NCBI GenBank assembly: GCA_947359465.1
Contig: OX375874.1
Coordinates: forward strand, 93,466,172-93,530,171
Source of the DNA: Metellina segmentata
Lineage: Eukaryota > Arthropoda > Arachnida > Araneae > Tetragnathidae
Length of the DNA stretch: 64,000 nucleotides
Direction: 5' to 3'
The position numbers and the translations under genes were made by a program. The notes under the pieces are model-generated. The model was not told where the DNA came from, did no database searches, and saw only the letters and a list, made by a program, of their open reading frames with translations. Position 1 is the first letter of the stretch. Every line of letters starts with the position of its first letter. Positions 11,230-21,689 of this stretch are shown here, piece by piece.

Positions 11230-11490
11230 TCCGTTAGCAGTTTGTGACGTCATTGGAAACATGGCGAGCGTCCAAGAACGAAAAACGCTCCGCAATCAAA
11301 GAACGCAAGGGGAAAAAAAAAGCTAATAAATTAACCAAAAAATGTTCTAGATTAAATTTTAAAATTCGGGCTTCGCGGTCTATTCAGTTACCTTTAGGAC
11401 TACCCGTAAGCCAAATTACATTAATGTAACTGCTATAGATGCATCTGGACACCTCCCACAGACAAACACTTCCTTTTATAACAGTAGAGA
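11230..11490 (-). mobile_element. Helitron 5'-end fragment (family 2), minus orientation
   Basis: On the minus strand it starts A|TCTCTACTGTTATAAAAGG at 11490 and runs toward the 3' end of the neighbouring plus-strand Helitron. No 3' terminus of its own was found, so it is truncated. Confidence 0.6.
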
Positions 11491-11799
11491 TGCAGACAAA
11501 TGGTTTTGATAGAACATCAATATGTCCATCCCGGTTAATTAGAAAACATTGGGAAAAGAATATTTCGTTAATTTATAAAACTTTAAATATTTAATAATTT
11601 AAAGCAATACAATTCGTTTAAACTATTGTAATTTTAAAATAACTCTCCTCCTGAAGTGTGGTTTGCCATTATTTTGATAGAAGCCTTTGAATCACAGTAG
11701 ATGAAAAAGAGGGAAATTGTATAGAATATTTTAAGATAGTTAGTTAAAAGGTGAAAAATTAGAACCACGTTTTTGCTTAGGAATACTGGAAGAAATTAC

Positions 11800-12071
11800 C
11801 TTGATGGGCCCACTGTCATCATCATCATCCTGCAGCATCAACCTGTTGTCTCTGGAGGGTACGAAAAGGAACTCGGCTTGATTTGCATTGTTGTCTTCCT
11901 CTGCATCTTGATGCTCCACGTCGTCGTCATCGTCCCCCAGGTCCACCATGTTAGTGGGACGCCGTGGGGAATAGTCGTCGTCATCGTCATCGTCATCGTA
12001 GTCCTCGTACTCTGACTGCTGTGGGATGGAGGACGGGGAGATAACTGCCTCGCTCAGCCAATCTTTATCTC
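11800..12071 (-). CDS. Acidic secreted protein, exon 2
   Basis: Internal exon of 272 nt. The acceptor (minus strand) is CTGTTTGTCCTCCAG|GAGATA at 12072/12071 and the donor is ATCAAG|GTAATT at 11800/11799. The first two bases complete the Gly codon begun by the last base of exon 1, and 90 full codons follow, ending in phase 0. It encodes residues 60 (partly) to 150. 32 of the 90 complete codons are Asp or Glu, with an eight-Asp run (85-92), two five-Asp runs (106-110, 141-145) and a dibasic SPRRPT at about 94-99. The Asp runs come from GAT/GAC triplet repeats, which can expand or contract. No Cys. An in-frame TAA lies in the intron just upstream, so the exon must be entered by splicing. No family recognised. 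Confidence 0.85.
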
Positions 12072-13051
12072 CTGGAGGACAAACAGAAATTGCATTAAGT
12101 TAATCCGATTTTAAATCAAAGTTTAATGGCAGATTGGCTGTTTTGTCGTTCTATGGCTAAATTTGGCCAAGCTATGACAAACATAAGACAGCGTCAAGTA
12201 AAAAAAAGTCGTGAAAGTGAAAAACGATGGATTGAAGAACAGAGTAGTGGGATGAAAGCAGAGAAAGATCGCTCGACCCCCGTGTTAACTGGAGACAACA
12301 AAACCTCATGGGAAAACAAAAGATCACTTGAGTACTTCGAGTCCATGAAGCTAGTACGCTTCTAAAGATATGTACTATCCCCTGAGGGCGTTTTATGGAG
12401 GGAGGAAAGAACGAATCGAAGAAGGACTTCGCAATTGTGTGTAGAACAATTGTATGTTAAATTTTTCTATATTGATTGGTAATAGTGTAATAAGACCTAG
12501 AAAACTATTCTTAACAAACTCAAAATTCCTGGTGGAGCCAAATATTCAACAACCAAGATAGACCCAAGACAAAGGCAATGGCGACACATTTCAAGTCGTC
12601 ATTGGCTTCGACTGTCTTGTGGTATAGTATATCAATGCTAGCAACTCAACTCGGAAGTAGAACTAAATAATACTATAACGATTTGATTGATTTATAAAGG
12701 TTTAATCGCTTTTCTTTACAGCACTAATAAGTGTTTAAACACGTTCAAGCGAAAAAATATTATCTTAAAATTTTAAATATAATTATTAAACATTTTTAAA
12801 TTACAAAAAATAAATAAATTAATTAATTAATTAATTTAAAAAAAAACAGATATTAAAATGTTATTAACTTCAGGAAATGTTTCATGGGACCAGGCAAGCA
12901 CATTACTGTTCTGATGGAATAGCTAGACGCGTTTGTACTTTGTTGGATGATTGAAGAATTTTAGAGTATCAAAGTTTCGAGTATTTAATGTACACACAAA
13001 CCTGTTTTTGTGCGGTATATGAAATAACTTTATTCAGTACAATCTACTTAA

Positions 13052-14498
13052 AGGGACCGGGAAAGCAAAATTCGACTAAAAAATCAATTTCTATTTTATT
13101 GCTCCTTTATATAGTTCAAAATCTCCTCTTTCCAATGATATATCACACTAGGTAATAGAATAAGAGGAAGTTTGAAAATTATGCACGTTTCCAATAAGCA
13201 CTTCACATCTGACACGGCCTTTCAAATGTAAACAAACCGTTTGTGGACATTTCTAATCTTTGTTGCTCAACAATGTATCTTATATTTTTTACTTTACTCA
13301 AATTATTTTCGATAATCTGGTAACAGTAGAGTTAACTGTAATCATTTAGTTTTTTTCTAACTATTTTTATTAATTTTACCATGCGATATAAGTTAGCTTT
13401 TCTGAGACATGACATTTGATCTGTTATAGACTAGCAATAAGGATAAATGTTGGTTTTCTGCACAATATGCAACAATCTGTCTGGGCAGAATATTTTTATT
13501 TACTGTCAAGTAACTTAAATCCAAATCACGGTCTTTGTCCAGTTGGGAATGAAAGCTGGTGGAAATTTCAACGTGCTGTAGCTAAAAGAGTAATGTGTAT
13601 TACCATGATAAACACACACATATTGCCTTGCCTTATACTGCCTACATTTTGAAGACAATTAAATCAAATTTCAGAGACTTGGCGAATCCAGAATTGTTGA
13701 AAAAATGTGTTCACGGAAAGACTCAAAACCCAAATGAATCAGTGAACAATGTGATTTGGACTCGCGTTCCAAAAAATGTGTTTGTAACCATCCAAACTTT
13801 AAAACTGGGAGTGTTTGATGCTGTTTCCTGCTGCAACAGTGGAAATATTATAAAGTGCTATACATTATCTAGAGTTAAAATCAATCCAGGCTGCCATTTT
13901 ATACAAATTTTTGAGAAAACTGGACTAAGACCGTGTTATCGATGGAGAGCGAAAACTCTCCGAATACAGTAAAAAGGCCCGCCATTGAAAGAAAAGCATA
14001 AAAAAAAATTGAAGATACATGTATTAAAAATGAAAGAGATCACCCTTTATATAAATCAGGATTTCATTAAGGTTAGACGTAAAATTATTTATAAAAATTC
14101 ACTTGAAATGTTTAAATCCATTTTTCTCAAAACTTAGATTTTTAAGATTCATGCCCCATTTTCTCAGAATCTACTGAACATAATGACTTAATATTTTTAT
14201 GACATATTTGTGTTATATCTCTAAAGATTTTAACACGGGCATTTTTTGATTTTTTGAAAATTGGATTTTTTAGAAATTTAAATGTGTTAAAAAATGCTAT
14301 CTAAAAAGTGATATTCAGTTAAAAATTTCTATAAAATTAAAAATTTTAAATAAAAAAAAAGTGAGCTGTTAAAGTTTGTATAACATATCAGTCTAACCAC
14401 CATAAAAATTATGTGTTGATTACTATTATAGTTATTGAGAAAAAGGGTCTTGAATTTCGTGAATTTAACATGGAGGAGATAGGGCCTTCCCGGTCCCC
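13052..14498 (+). mobile_element. Kolobok-type DNA transposon, degenerate
   Basis: A 1447-bp insertion with ends AGGGACCGGGAAAGC and GCCTTCCCGGTCCCC, flanked by TTAA at 13048-13051 and 14499-14502. TTAA duplications with AGGG/GGGG ends fit the Kolobok superfamily; piggyBac shares TTAA but typically has CCC ends. The interior has a Mutator/Kolobok-like transposase remnant at 13440-13972. The sister Tigger copy near 38775 reads straight across the insertion point. Confidence 0.78.
13440..13972 (+). pseudogene. Mutator-like (Kolobok) transposase remnant
   Basis: Two overlapping plus-strand frames give a continuous protein-like signal broken by a frameshift near 13600-13650. The first frame reads NPNHGLCPVGNESWWKFQRA, resembling the 'HxLCPxGxxSWCKFxRA' block of arthropod Mutator-like transposases. 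The second reads DLANPELLKKCVHGKTQNPN then ESVNNVIWTRVPKN, the best-conserved block of that family. The N-terminal half is missing and the frame ends at a TAA at 13970-13972. The match is from memory of the family, not a search. Confidence 0.7.
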
Positions 14499-14595
14499 TT
14501 AACAGTCCTTTCAAAATTTCCATCAAATTAGAACATAATTGACAAAGTTATTAATAAAAATTACTTAAATAAAAATAATTAATATAGCACGTTTT

Positions 14596-14898
14596 TGTAA
14601 CGTATACTAAAAAGTATAAAATAATTTCTCCTGTCCCCATTCAGATTTATAACCCCATACAGATTTTCCTGAAATTTGTGATCGTGAAGTTTTAATAGCT
14701 ATAAAATACTTGTAAGATTTAAAACGAAACACGTGGGGCTCATGCAATGGATAATACTGAGGAATGTAAAGCGCCCCACCTTTTTCGTTTTAAATCTTAC
14801 AAGTATTTTTATAGCTATTAAAACTTCACAGTCACAAATTTTCAGGACAATCTGTATGGGGTCAGGATAAATTATTTTATACTTTTTAGTCCGTTACA
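14596..14898. mobile_element. Foldback element with long inverted arms
   Basis: About 300 bp. The left arm starts GTAACGTATACTAAAAAGTA and the right arm reverses to GTAACGGACTAAAAAGTA. Arms of about 120-130 bp (including CTTACAAGTATTTTTATAGC) pair around a short centre near 14740-14785. It is absent from the sister Tigger copy. No clear target duplication, so I leave the superfamily open. Confidence 0.7.
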
Positions 14899-15116
14899 CC
14901 GACTACATGGTAACTGAAAAGAAGCCAACTCTAAACGAGTGCGAGGTAGTATCTTCAAGTGACGAAAGTGATTTTGAATCAGTTCAACACAAGAAAAACT
15001 GCGTATTGTCAGACTACAAAGGATAATTGTTACACATTTTGAATAAAATATTTTAAAATGTTCGCATGTGTATTTTCTAAACGAGATTTCTAAATGAGAT
15101 TATAAAAGGTTTGACG

Positions 15117-15231
15117 GGGTTGAAAATTACGAGGTGTTGTCCTCGGATCTTTCCCTTAAGGGACTGATCCCGGACCGTCGTCAATAGCCCGTTGTGTTGC
15201 TCTAGTACGACGTTAACTAAAATTACAATCC
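15117..15231 (+). mobile_element. SINE-A 5'-truncated insertion with 13-bp target duplication
   Basis: Contains the SINE-A 3' part (GTTGTCCTCGGATC to CGACGTTAACTAAAATTAC) flanked by exact copies of AAAAGGTTTGACG at 15104-15116 and 15232-15244. The sister Tigger element has a single copy of this sequence near 38200. A long duplication and 5' truncation indicate LINE-type target-primed insertion. Confidence 0.85.
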
Positions 15232-15499
15232 AAAAGGTTTGACGAGATTTCAAGCAATTGCCAAGCCTCGTGTCTTGATTTCGTTTAAAAAAGCAATTTC
15301 TAGTTACTTCGTAAGGTTTTGAGTTATTTTCTACGTGAGACTTTTTATATGCGGTCCCTATTCATCGCATAAAAAAATACCTTTTAAATGTGCTGCAAAT
15401 TTTTTTTTTTATAGCTACTCGTGAAGTTTTGGAAGATTTTTTTTGTGCCTTTTCTTTTATGCGGTCCCTATCCATCGCAAAAAAACAGGTTTGAGTGTA

Positions 15500-16479
15500 C
15501 TTTACTTTTCAGGGTCGTACTTGGGTTTTACGAACAAACTAAAACTTTTCTGGATTAATCTATTCCCCACACAAATGTATGAAGCCAGATATTATTGTTT
15601 ATTTCTTCTAATTCTGATTATAGGAGCAAATGGCTGCACACACAATTTCTTCGAAGTCTATCGTACACTAACGAAAGTCACGGGTTACAGTCATCACCTT
15701 CAGTGTTTAGCAGAGCGTGATTGATTGATTTCCCATCGGAATATCTTAACCACACCCATCCTTTTTGGTGGTTTTATAAGCACTTAAAAATTTAACGCTC
15801 CGTTTATGACATTGACTTTTCTTTAGTCTTATTGTATTTGAGAATACATTAGTTAATTTTTAATTTTCGATTTCGCATATCTATGCCTTTACTCGCGACA
15901 TTAGAACAGGGGTCCCTAAACAACAGCAGGGCTGTGGTAATCCAGTTTGTAGGTAGAGCTACGGATTACTAAGATTACCTAGACTTATGCATTACTAAGG
16001 GAAACATCTAATATAGCCAACATACCAAAAAATTATCCTCCCTTATCAAAAATATAACCTCATTTTTTTTGCAACCCGTGTCACGTTTAAAAATGTGCGA
16101 AAAAGTTAAAACAAATTTAAAATTAGAACACAACAAACACTTCTAAGACCGGAAAAGGAGAAAGGGGAGACCAGTGAAGTTAATCAGGTGCTGGTACACA
16201 TAAAAAAGTGCTACAACCCCAAGCAGAGGCAATGCTTTTCGCTTTGATCTCATGTTCTAGTTTGATTGCTATCTTACTATGCTGTGAAAAAAGGATTTTT
16301 AGACACCAAGCAAGACTTGGAGTTTTGTTCTCTCATTAGCTACAATATTGTAGACCGTTTATCCCCAAGCATTGCCCAGTTTGCTCGCTCCACGTGGAAG
16401 CAAGTATATTGGTAATAAAAAAAAATTAATTAAAGTAAAAAATACATAAATAACAAACAAAATGAAAATAAAGTTACCA
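15500..16479. other. Unassigned sequence
   Basis: No element boundary or coding region I can support. A 93-codon plus-strand frame (15443-15724) starts inside the Tigger end and is not credible as a gene. Confidence 0.4.
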
Positions 16480-17127
16480 TCTAAATATATAATTCTCTTA
16501 CGTGGCACGCTAAAAAGACGTTATTTGTTATCGCGTTTTGGCAACATTGTACGATTGTTTGTTTACCACAAAGCCTCGCGCCTCAATTGAATTTATAGCG
16601 TTATCGAATGAAATTTTATTTAAAAAAAAAAAAAAATTTTAGTAGGGCTGTTGCAGTTAATAGAAATCAAAGAAATCGGAGGATCTTTTCAGGGCCATTT
16701 TAAAAACGGTCCTTTTCAGGGCCAACAATTATAGTTCAACAAGACGCTTGCACTACAATTTTCGACAACAAACTCAATGAAAAAGTGTGAGTGGCTTGAG
16801 TACTGGGGAAATGTACACACAAACCGTATGCTGTGTATTTAGTTTCTAAAGCAGCGCTCACATTTCGAGTCAAAATTTGCTCAAAGTTTTCATTTGAATT
16901 CCGATTCCAGAGGTACTGTATTTTTCTTTTCTGTAATACAGCAAATTTAGATTTGAAAAATATTTTTTTGGAATATCATATTTTGTAAACAATTGCCTTC
17001 TGCTAGGACACATGTCTTCATTCATGCGAGCGAAGCGAGCATAAGTTTGTGCAGCGAACCAATGAGGATTGCGAAGTAATCCTCCGGGGGTCGTCGAGCG
17101 TTAGCGAGTAGGGGCCGGGCCCCCTAG
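16480..17127 (+). mobile_element. Non-autonomous Helitron (family 1)
   Basis: 648 bp. The 5' end A|TCTAAATATATAATTCTC is followed by TTACGTGGCACGC. The 3' end has GCGTTAGCGAGTAG, the hairpin GGGGCCGGGCCCC and CTAG|T at 17124-17127. Both junctions obey the A/T host rule and there are no inverted termini. A shorter sister copy is at 20623-20965 (minus). Confidence 0.82.
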
Positions 17128-20100
17128 TTTATATAAATTCGTGGGTGTTACAGCCTTAAGATAAGCATTTGTGTGATTTTTGATAAGATGGAATTTCCAG
17201 AGACAGTCTGGTAAAGCGTACACGATTAGCAAACAATAATTGTTATAATGTTTTGGATTTTAGAGTTAACTAGCAGCATAGGGTAGTCATTCATGTAATT
17301 TAACACGATTTGTTTTTTAATCTATTTAATTGCTAATATTTTACTTCGTAACAAACGTTGATTCGCACAACAATAGCTTAATGGTGTTAGAATTACAGTC
17401 CACTATCAAGACATGGCAACGAGTAGAATGTCTTGGTGGTATTCTTTAGTGATGTCTAGTAGTCTCCGTTCCGTGAACAGACTATAATTCTTAAAATATT
17501 TTTTAATTCAAAAATACAATGGATTAAAAATTAACCGCCCGTTAATTCTTGGTTAAATTAGGAACACGAAAACAGCTTAAATACCTTCCTAGACTCATGG
17601 GTTAAGAGTCCCAGAATCATTAAGAAAATTGAGACAGAAAAGATTTTAAAACTGTACCTTACTGCTAAAATGGGAGTTTATTTAGCACACTACTCAAACA
17701 ATAAGTGAGTGTTAACAGTGAGTGTCAAAGTTAAAAATAGGTCCAGATGGTGTTACTGATGCAATCTGAAAAAAGCCAGTGAAAATAATATTCCAGACAA
17801 GACATCTAGAAACACTCTCCACTTCACTCAATGAATAACACTTGTTTCAACGCTCCCTTGAAGCTTAGTTAAGTAATACAACTGTGGAAGGTTGTGTTGA
17901 AAAAACTGGAATGCTTCTTAAGGTTGCTTAAGCCGAGTTGTCATACACCACTTGGATATCTTGCGCTTACAATTCTTAAGTTGGGTTTTTATTCTACTTC
18001 AGTATTTAAAATTTTATAAAAACAATATTACGTTTTTTTCTTTTATAAAGGCAGTATTAACCAGAATGATGTTCTCCATGCACTCTTGCAATTTTTGCTT
18101 TTATAAAGTACACATATTAAAAACAAGGATTAGTTTTGAATTAAGAACTTGAAAAGTCAAAACTCAATTAGTTAACTTATATTAACTAATAATAAAGTTC
18201 TAATCAACATAGAACACATAAAATATAATTACGAAGCAATTTTAAAACATTGTAATAACCCAATGACCGTGTCAAGCTTGTTAGCACATAAAATTGTCAA
18301 CATAAAGATAATTCGACTGATTAAATTTAAAAAATTCAAATGTGCATACGTTATTTACTATTTAAGGTCTCGTGAACCAAGTTTCCTGTAGGTAAAAGGA
18401 ATTAAAAACATTCATGATCATTACTTGCAGACCGAATTACAAAAACATCATGGCGAAATTTAGCTTTTTTAACAACGGAACATTTAAAAAATGTTAAAGA
18501 TCATTGGCGATGCAATAAAGTCACGAACCCTGGCTTCTTAGGAGGTGAAGAAGTTATGTTCACGTCTAAAGTTTTCGAACAATGTTTCTTCATCTAAAAT
18601 ACCCAACTTCGGGATTGATCAACGATATTTCCAATCGTTGTGTTGTTCCCAGTACAAGAATTCTATTATTAACCTATAGCATCGAAAAAATATCTCGATT
18701 TCAACAGTCAGTTATCTCTTGAAAATTTATTTGTTTACTAGTTCATAAGCTTTTCGAATATGTAAGTATTATTTCCCATTAGACACCAGTAGCTGTGTAT
18801 CTGTCTTGTGTGTGAATATACAATTAATTCGTCAAAGACAACTTATTATCCTTTTCTCAAACAATTTAGCATCGTCCAAAATCATATCGATATAAGATTT
18901 TCATTTAAATGTGTAACATACAATGCATTAAATTTCGTTCACTGTCAACTCATTAAATATACTTGGGAAGCAAAAGGTACTCAAAGGATTACCGATATCG
19001 TCATGGCAATTTCCAAAACTCCGAAAACCTTCCTAATCAATAATCTTTCAACGAATAAGTCCCAAAAGAAACGGTAATCGGAAAAGACGAGAGCAAATAT
19101 CGTAAGCTCTCGCTTAATTTCACTTGGCAAAGCACCAAACGACATCTTTTTATATAAACGACGTAATCATCTTTCCAATCATCAGTCACAAGCTGCCGGA
19201 AAAACCGAATAATGAACTGACCGCCTCATCCCCTCATCAATAACCTCCTCTTCAGATGATACTACATCTGGAAATCCCTCCAGAAAACAGATCCACAACT
19301 CTCGATGAAACAAAGGAACAAAAATGAAATCGTTATTTTCGTTAATGGCAGAGTCAATTACATGCCCTAAAGACTCCGAAGCGATTTGTCATCCTTTGCA
19401 CAAAATTCCTTTCGTGGACTGGCAACGACGATTATCCCCGGTAGCCATGGCAACTTGCTCATCGGAGCTTTCATATCCAATTCTTTCGGTAAGCGATAGG
19501 GAACTAATAATAGAAGTTCTGGCAGGGATAGAAAAGCATTTCGGAAAAGCAGGCATTAAGGTAAGGGAAGCGTATATATTGTAGTAAAAGGTAATATAAG
19601 ACCGCGTCAGGAGATATTACGGTAGCTACGATGAAATGGGTTGCCAATATGTCAATAGGATTTCTCAAAGAGCGGGCTTTCGCAAGAATGCCATAAGATG
19701 TCTATTACGCTCATTACTGAGAATCTCGTGAGTTGACGAGGGATTGTTAAATCTTGTTTTACCTCGGACGATATAAGCCGGACGAGGGGTATTTCTTGAA
19801 GGAACGACCACTGGGGATCACGTCCGGACAGAGGCTATTATTCAATCGGGAACGGATTTTGTTCTTTCGAAACTGCAAAGGACCTTTCATTGGAACCGTG
19901 ATATATATAATGCAAAAGGAAACGAGAATGTGTCGGCATGAGCCGAAAGATAAAATAAAAGTGATGCTCTTGAAACAGAAGATTCATTCCAAATCAAGAT
20001 TTCAGTAATGAACAGGTTTTCCAATAATCTATTTCCCGTTATTACTTTTACTGGAACTGCTTTTCTGAGATATTGATAAAAGGGTACATACACAGTGAAA

Positions 20101-20403
20101 ATGATTCTTCATATAGTAACTTAGCTGCAACGGACGTGAAGTTAAAAGGAGTGTGTGCATTACATTATTCATTTATTATTTCCTACCATACTTAAGATCC
20201 TGAAAGATAATGATTTGAAAAACTATGCCCTTTATTTAAATTCATTGCTCATAAAAAAGCTTTAAGGGGTGTTTATGAATGTGATGGTCATATTTATAGA
20301 TCATATTTATAGTTCTGTCAAAAAATTGGTGATCTTCAGAATTGTATATTTTTTTCCAATGATTTGATTGACATGTAAAACTGATTGGTGAGAATATGGA
20401 ATA
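17128..20403. other. Mostly unassigned; one SINE-A relic
   Basis: Between 18602 and 18685 there is a weak SINE-A relic (TTCGGGATTGATC ... CGTTGTGTTGTTCC). Reading frames of 84-89 codons at 18808-19077, 19324-19584 and 19754-20008 lack recognisable domains. They may be chance, or undetected gene pieces. Confidence 0.35.
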
Positions 20404-20411
20404 CTCTGTAT

Positions 20412-21455
20412 TAGGGAGGCGACATCGATAGCAAAACATCGATGTTTTTAAAATTCAGTGTATTTAAACTTTTTCCCCCATTTCTTAAAATTGGTTTACC
20501 AATTATTGATGCGACATCGACATCAAAACATCGATGTTTTGAAACTTTGATGTTCAAAATTAAAACATCGATGTTGATAATACATCTCCCCAAAACCATC
20601 GATGTTTTAAAAATTCAGTGTACTAGGGGGCCCGCCCCCTGCTCGCTAACGCTCGCCAACCATTTTTCATCGAGTTTGTCGAAAGTTGTAATGCAAGCGT
20701 CTTGTTGAACTATAATAGCTTGCCCCGAAACGGACCTTTTTTTTAAATGACCCTGAAAAGATCCTTCGTTTTCTTTGATTTCTATTATTTTCTGCAACAG
20801 CTCGACTAAAATTCATTTTTTTCAATAAAATTTCATCCGATAACGCTATAAATTCAATTGAAGCGCGAGGTTTTGGGATAAACAAAGAATCGTACAATGT
20901 TGCCAAAACGCGAAAACAAATAACGTCTTTTTTTGAGTGCCACGTAAGAGAATTATATATATAGATTTAAACTTTTTCCCCCATTTCTTAAAGCTGGTTT
21001 AGCAACTATTGATGCGACATCAACAGCAAAACGTCGATGTTCAAAATTAAAACATCGATGTTGATAATACATCGCCCCCAAACATCGATGTTTTCAAAAT
21101 TCAGTGTATTTAAACTTGTTTACCCATTTCCTAAAACTGGTTTAGCAACTAGTGATGCGACATCGGCTCCAATACATCGATGTTTTTTTTTCTAAAACAT
21201 CAATGTTTTGAAAAAATTGACATCGATGTTGCATCCCTACTTTTCAGAACCTTCATCCTTGGTCACTTTGGTCTAAAAGTATGCTCAATTTGCTGATTAT
21301 AAAAACTATGCTACTTGGCTATTTTTTAAATTTTTATAACGGTACTTTTTTCATTTAAAAATAAAACATCGACAAGTATAAACATCGATGTTACAAAAAC
21401 ATCGACCCCAATACATCGATGTTTTGAAAACATCGACATCGATTTCGCTTCCCTA
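20412..21455. mobile_element. CATCGATG-rich hAT element with exact 8-bp target duplication
   Basis: 1044 bp including a nested Helitron. Ends are TAGGGAGGCGACATCGAT and, reversed from the right, TAGGGAAGCGAAATCGAT. The exact duplication CTCTGTAT lies at 20404-20411 and 21456-21463, as in hAT. The interior is an array of the palindrome CATCGATG in AAAACATCGATGTT contexts, with repeated modules AAATTCAGTGTATTTAAACT and CCCATTTCTTAAA. No coding sequence. A short relative is at 36912-37143. Confidence 0.87.
20623..20965 (-). mobile_element. Helitron (family 1) nested in the CATCGATG hAT element
   Basis: On the minus strand it starts A|TCTATATATATAATTCTC at 20965 and ends with a GGGGGCGGGCCCCC hairpin and CTAG|T at 20623. 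The host module reads CAGTGTA on one side and TTTAAACT on the other. The intact module CAGTGTATTTAAACT occurs near 20456 and 21103 in the same element, giving the exact empty site. Confidence 0.86.
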
Positions 21456-21587
21456 CTCTGTATAACTCCAGGGGATTATGGGAGATGTCATTAGATTGCA
21501 CTCACAGTGAACTTTTCGGGGACATGCCACAAAGCTGGACACAATACATGTCTTGAAGAAACTGGGAACTTCAAGCAGACTAGATTT

Positions 21588-21680
21588 CGGCAATACGAGA
21601 TTCGAACTCGCAACCCAGCGTTTTTCAGTCTTTGGATGTTGTTTAAGAGTGACGCCTCGAGCCATTAGGCCACTGGTTGA
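21588..21680 (-). repeat. tRNA-like sequence (pseudo-tRNA or SINE head)
   Basis: On the minus strand: CAGTGGCCTAATGGCTCGAG (A-box-like) and GCGAGTTCGAATCTCG (good B box and T-arm), about 60 bp apart. The acceptor arms do not pair convincingly. It resembles the tRNA-like block in the hAT copies at 2905-2985 and 4138-4226. Confidence 0.5.
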
Positions 21681-21689
21681 CATGTAATT

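Larger units (their letters stand above)
8225..11799 (-). other. Intron 2 of the acidic-protein gene
   Basis: A 3575-bp intron with donor AAG|GTAATTTC at 11800/11799 and acceptor TTTTTCCAG at 8225. It is mostly Helitron-derived sequence (8985-11490). The stretch 8225-8984 shows poly-T runs and no feature I can name. Confidence 0.75.
12993..15497. mobile_element. Tigger/pogo-like DNA element carrying three nested insertions
   Basis: Ends read CACACAAACCTGTTTTTGTG (left) and CACTCAAACCTG (reverse complement of the right end), flanked by TA at 12991-12992 and 15498-15499. The subterminal sequence, including the motif TATGCGGTCCCTAT, matches the uninterrupted inverted copy at 37945-38856. Relative to that copy it contains a Kolobok-type element (13052-14498), a foldback element (14596-14898) and a SINE-A fragment (15117-15231). 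A stretch near 14930-15026 could encode the tail of a pogo-type transposase (SSSDESDFESVQHKKN, then a stop), but no catalytic core remains. Confidence 0.8.

Noticed and set aside
11773..12015. Plus-strand 80-codon frame opposite exon 2.
   Set aside because: A shadow of the poly-Asp coding strand; Val/Ile-rich only because of the repeat.
13052..14498. piggyBac element, because of the TTAA flanks.
   Set aside because: Ends are AGGGACCGGG, not CCC/TTA-type, and the protein relic resembles Mutator/Kolobok transposases.
20412..21455. CRISPR-like array of CATCGATG repeats.
   Set aside because: The repeats are short palindromes with irregular, related spacers inside an element with transposon ends in a eukaryotic genome.
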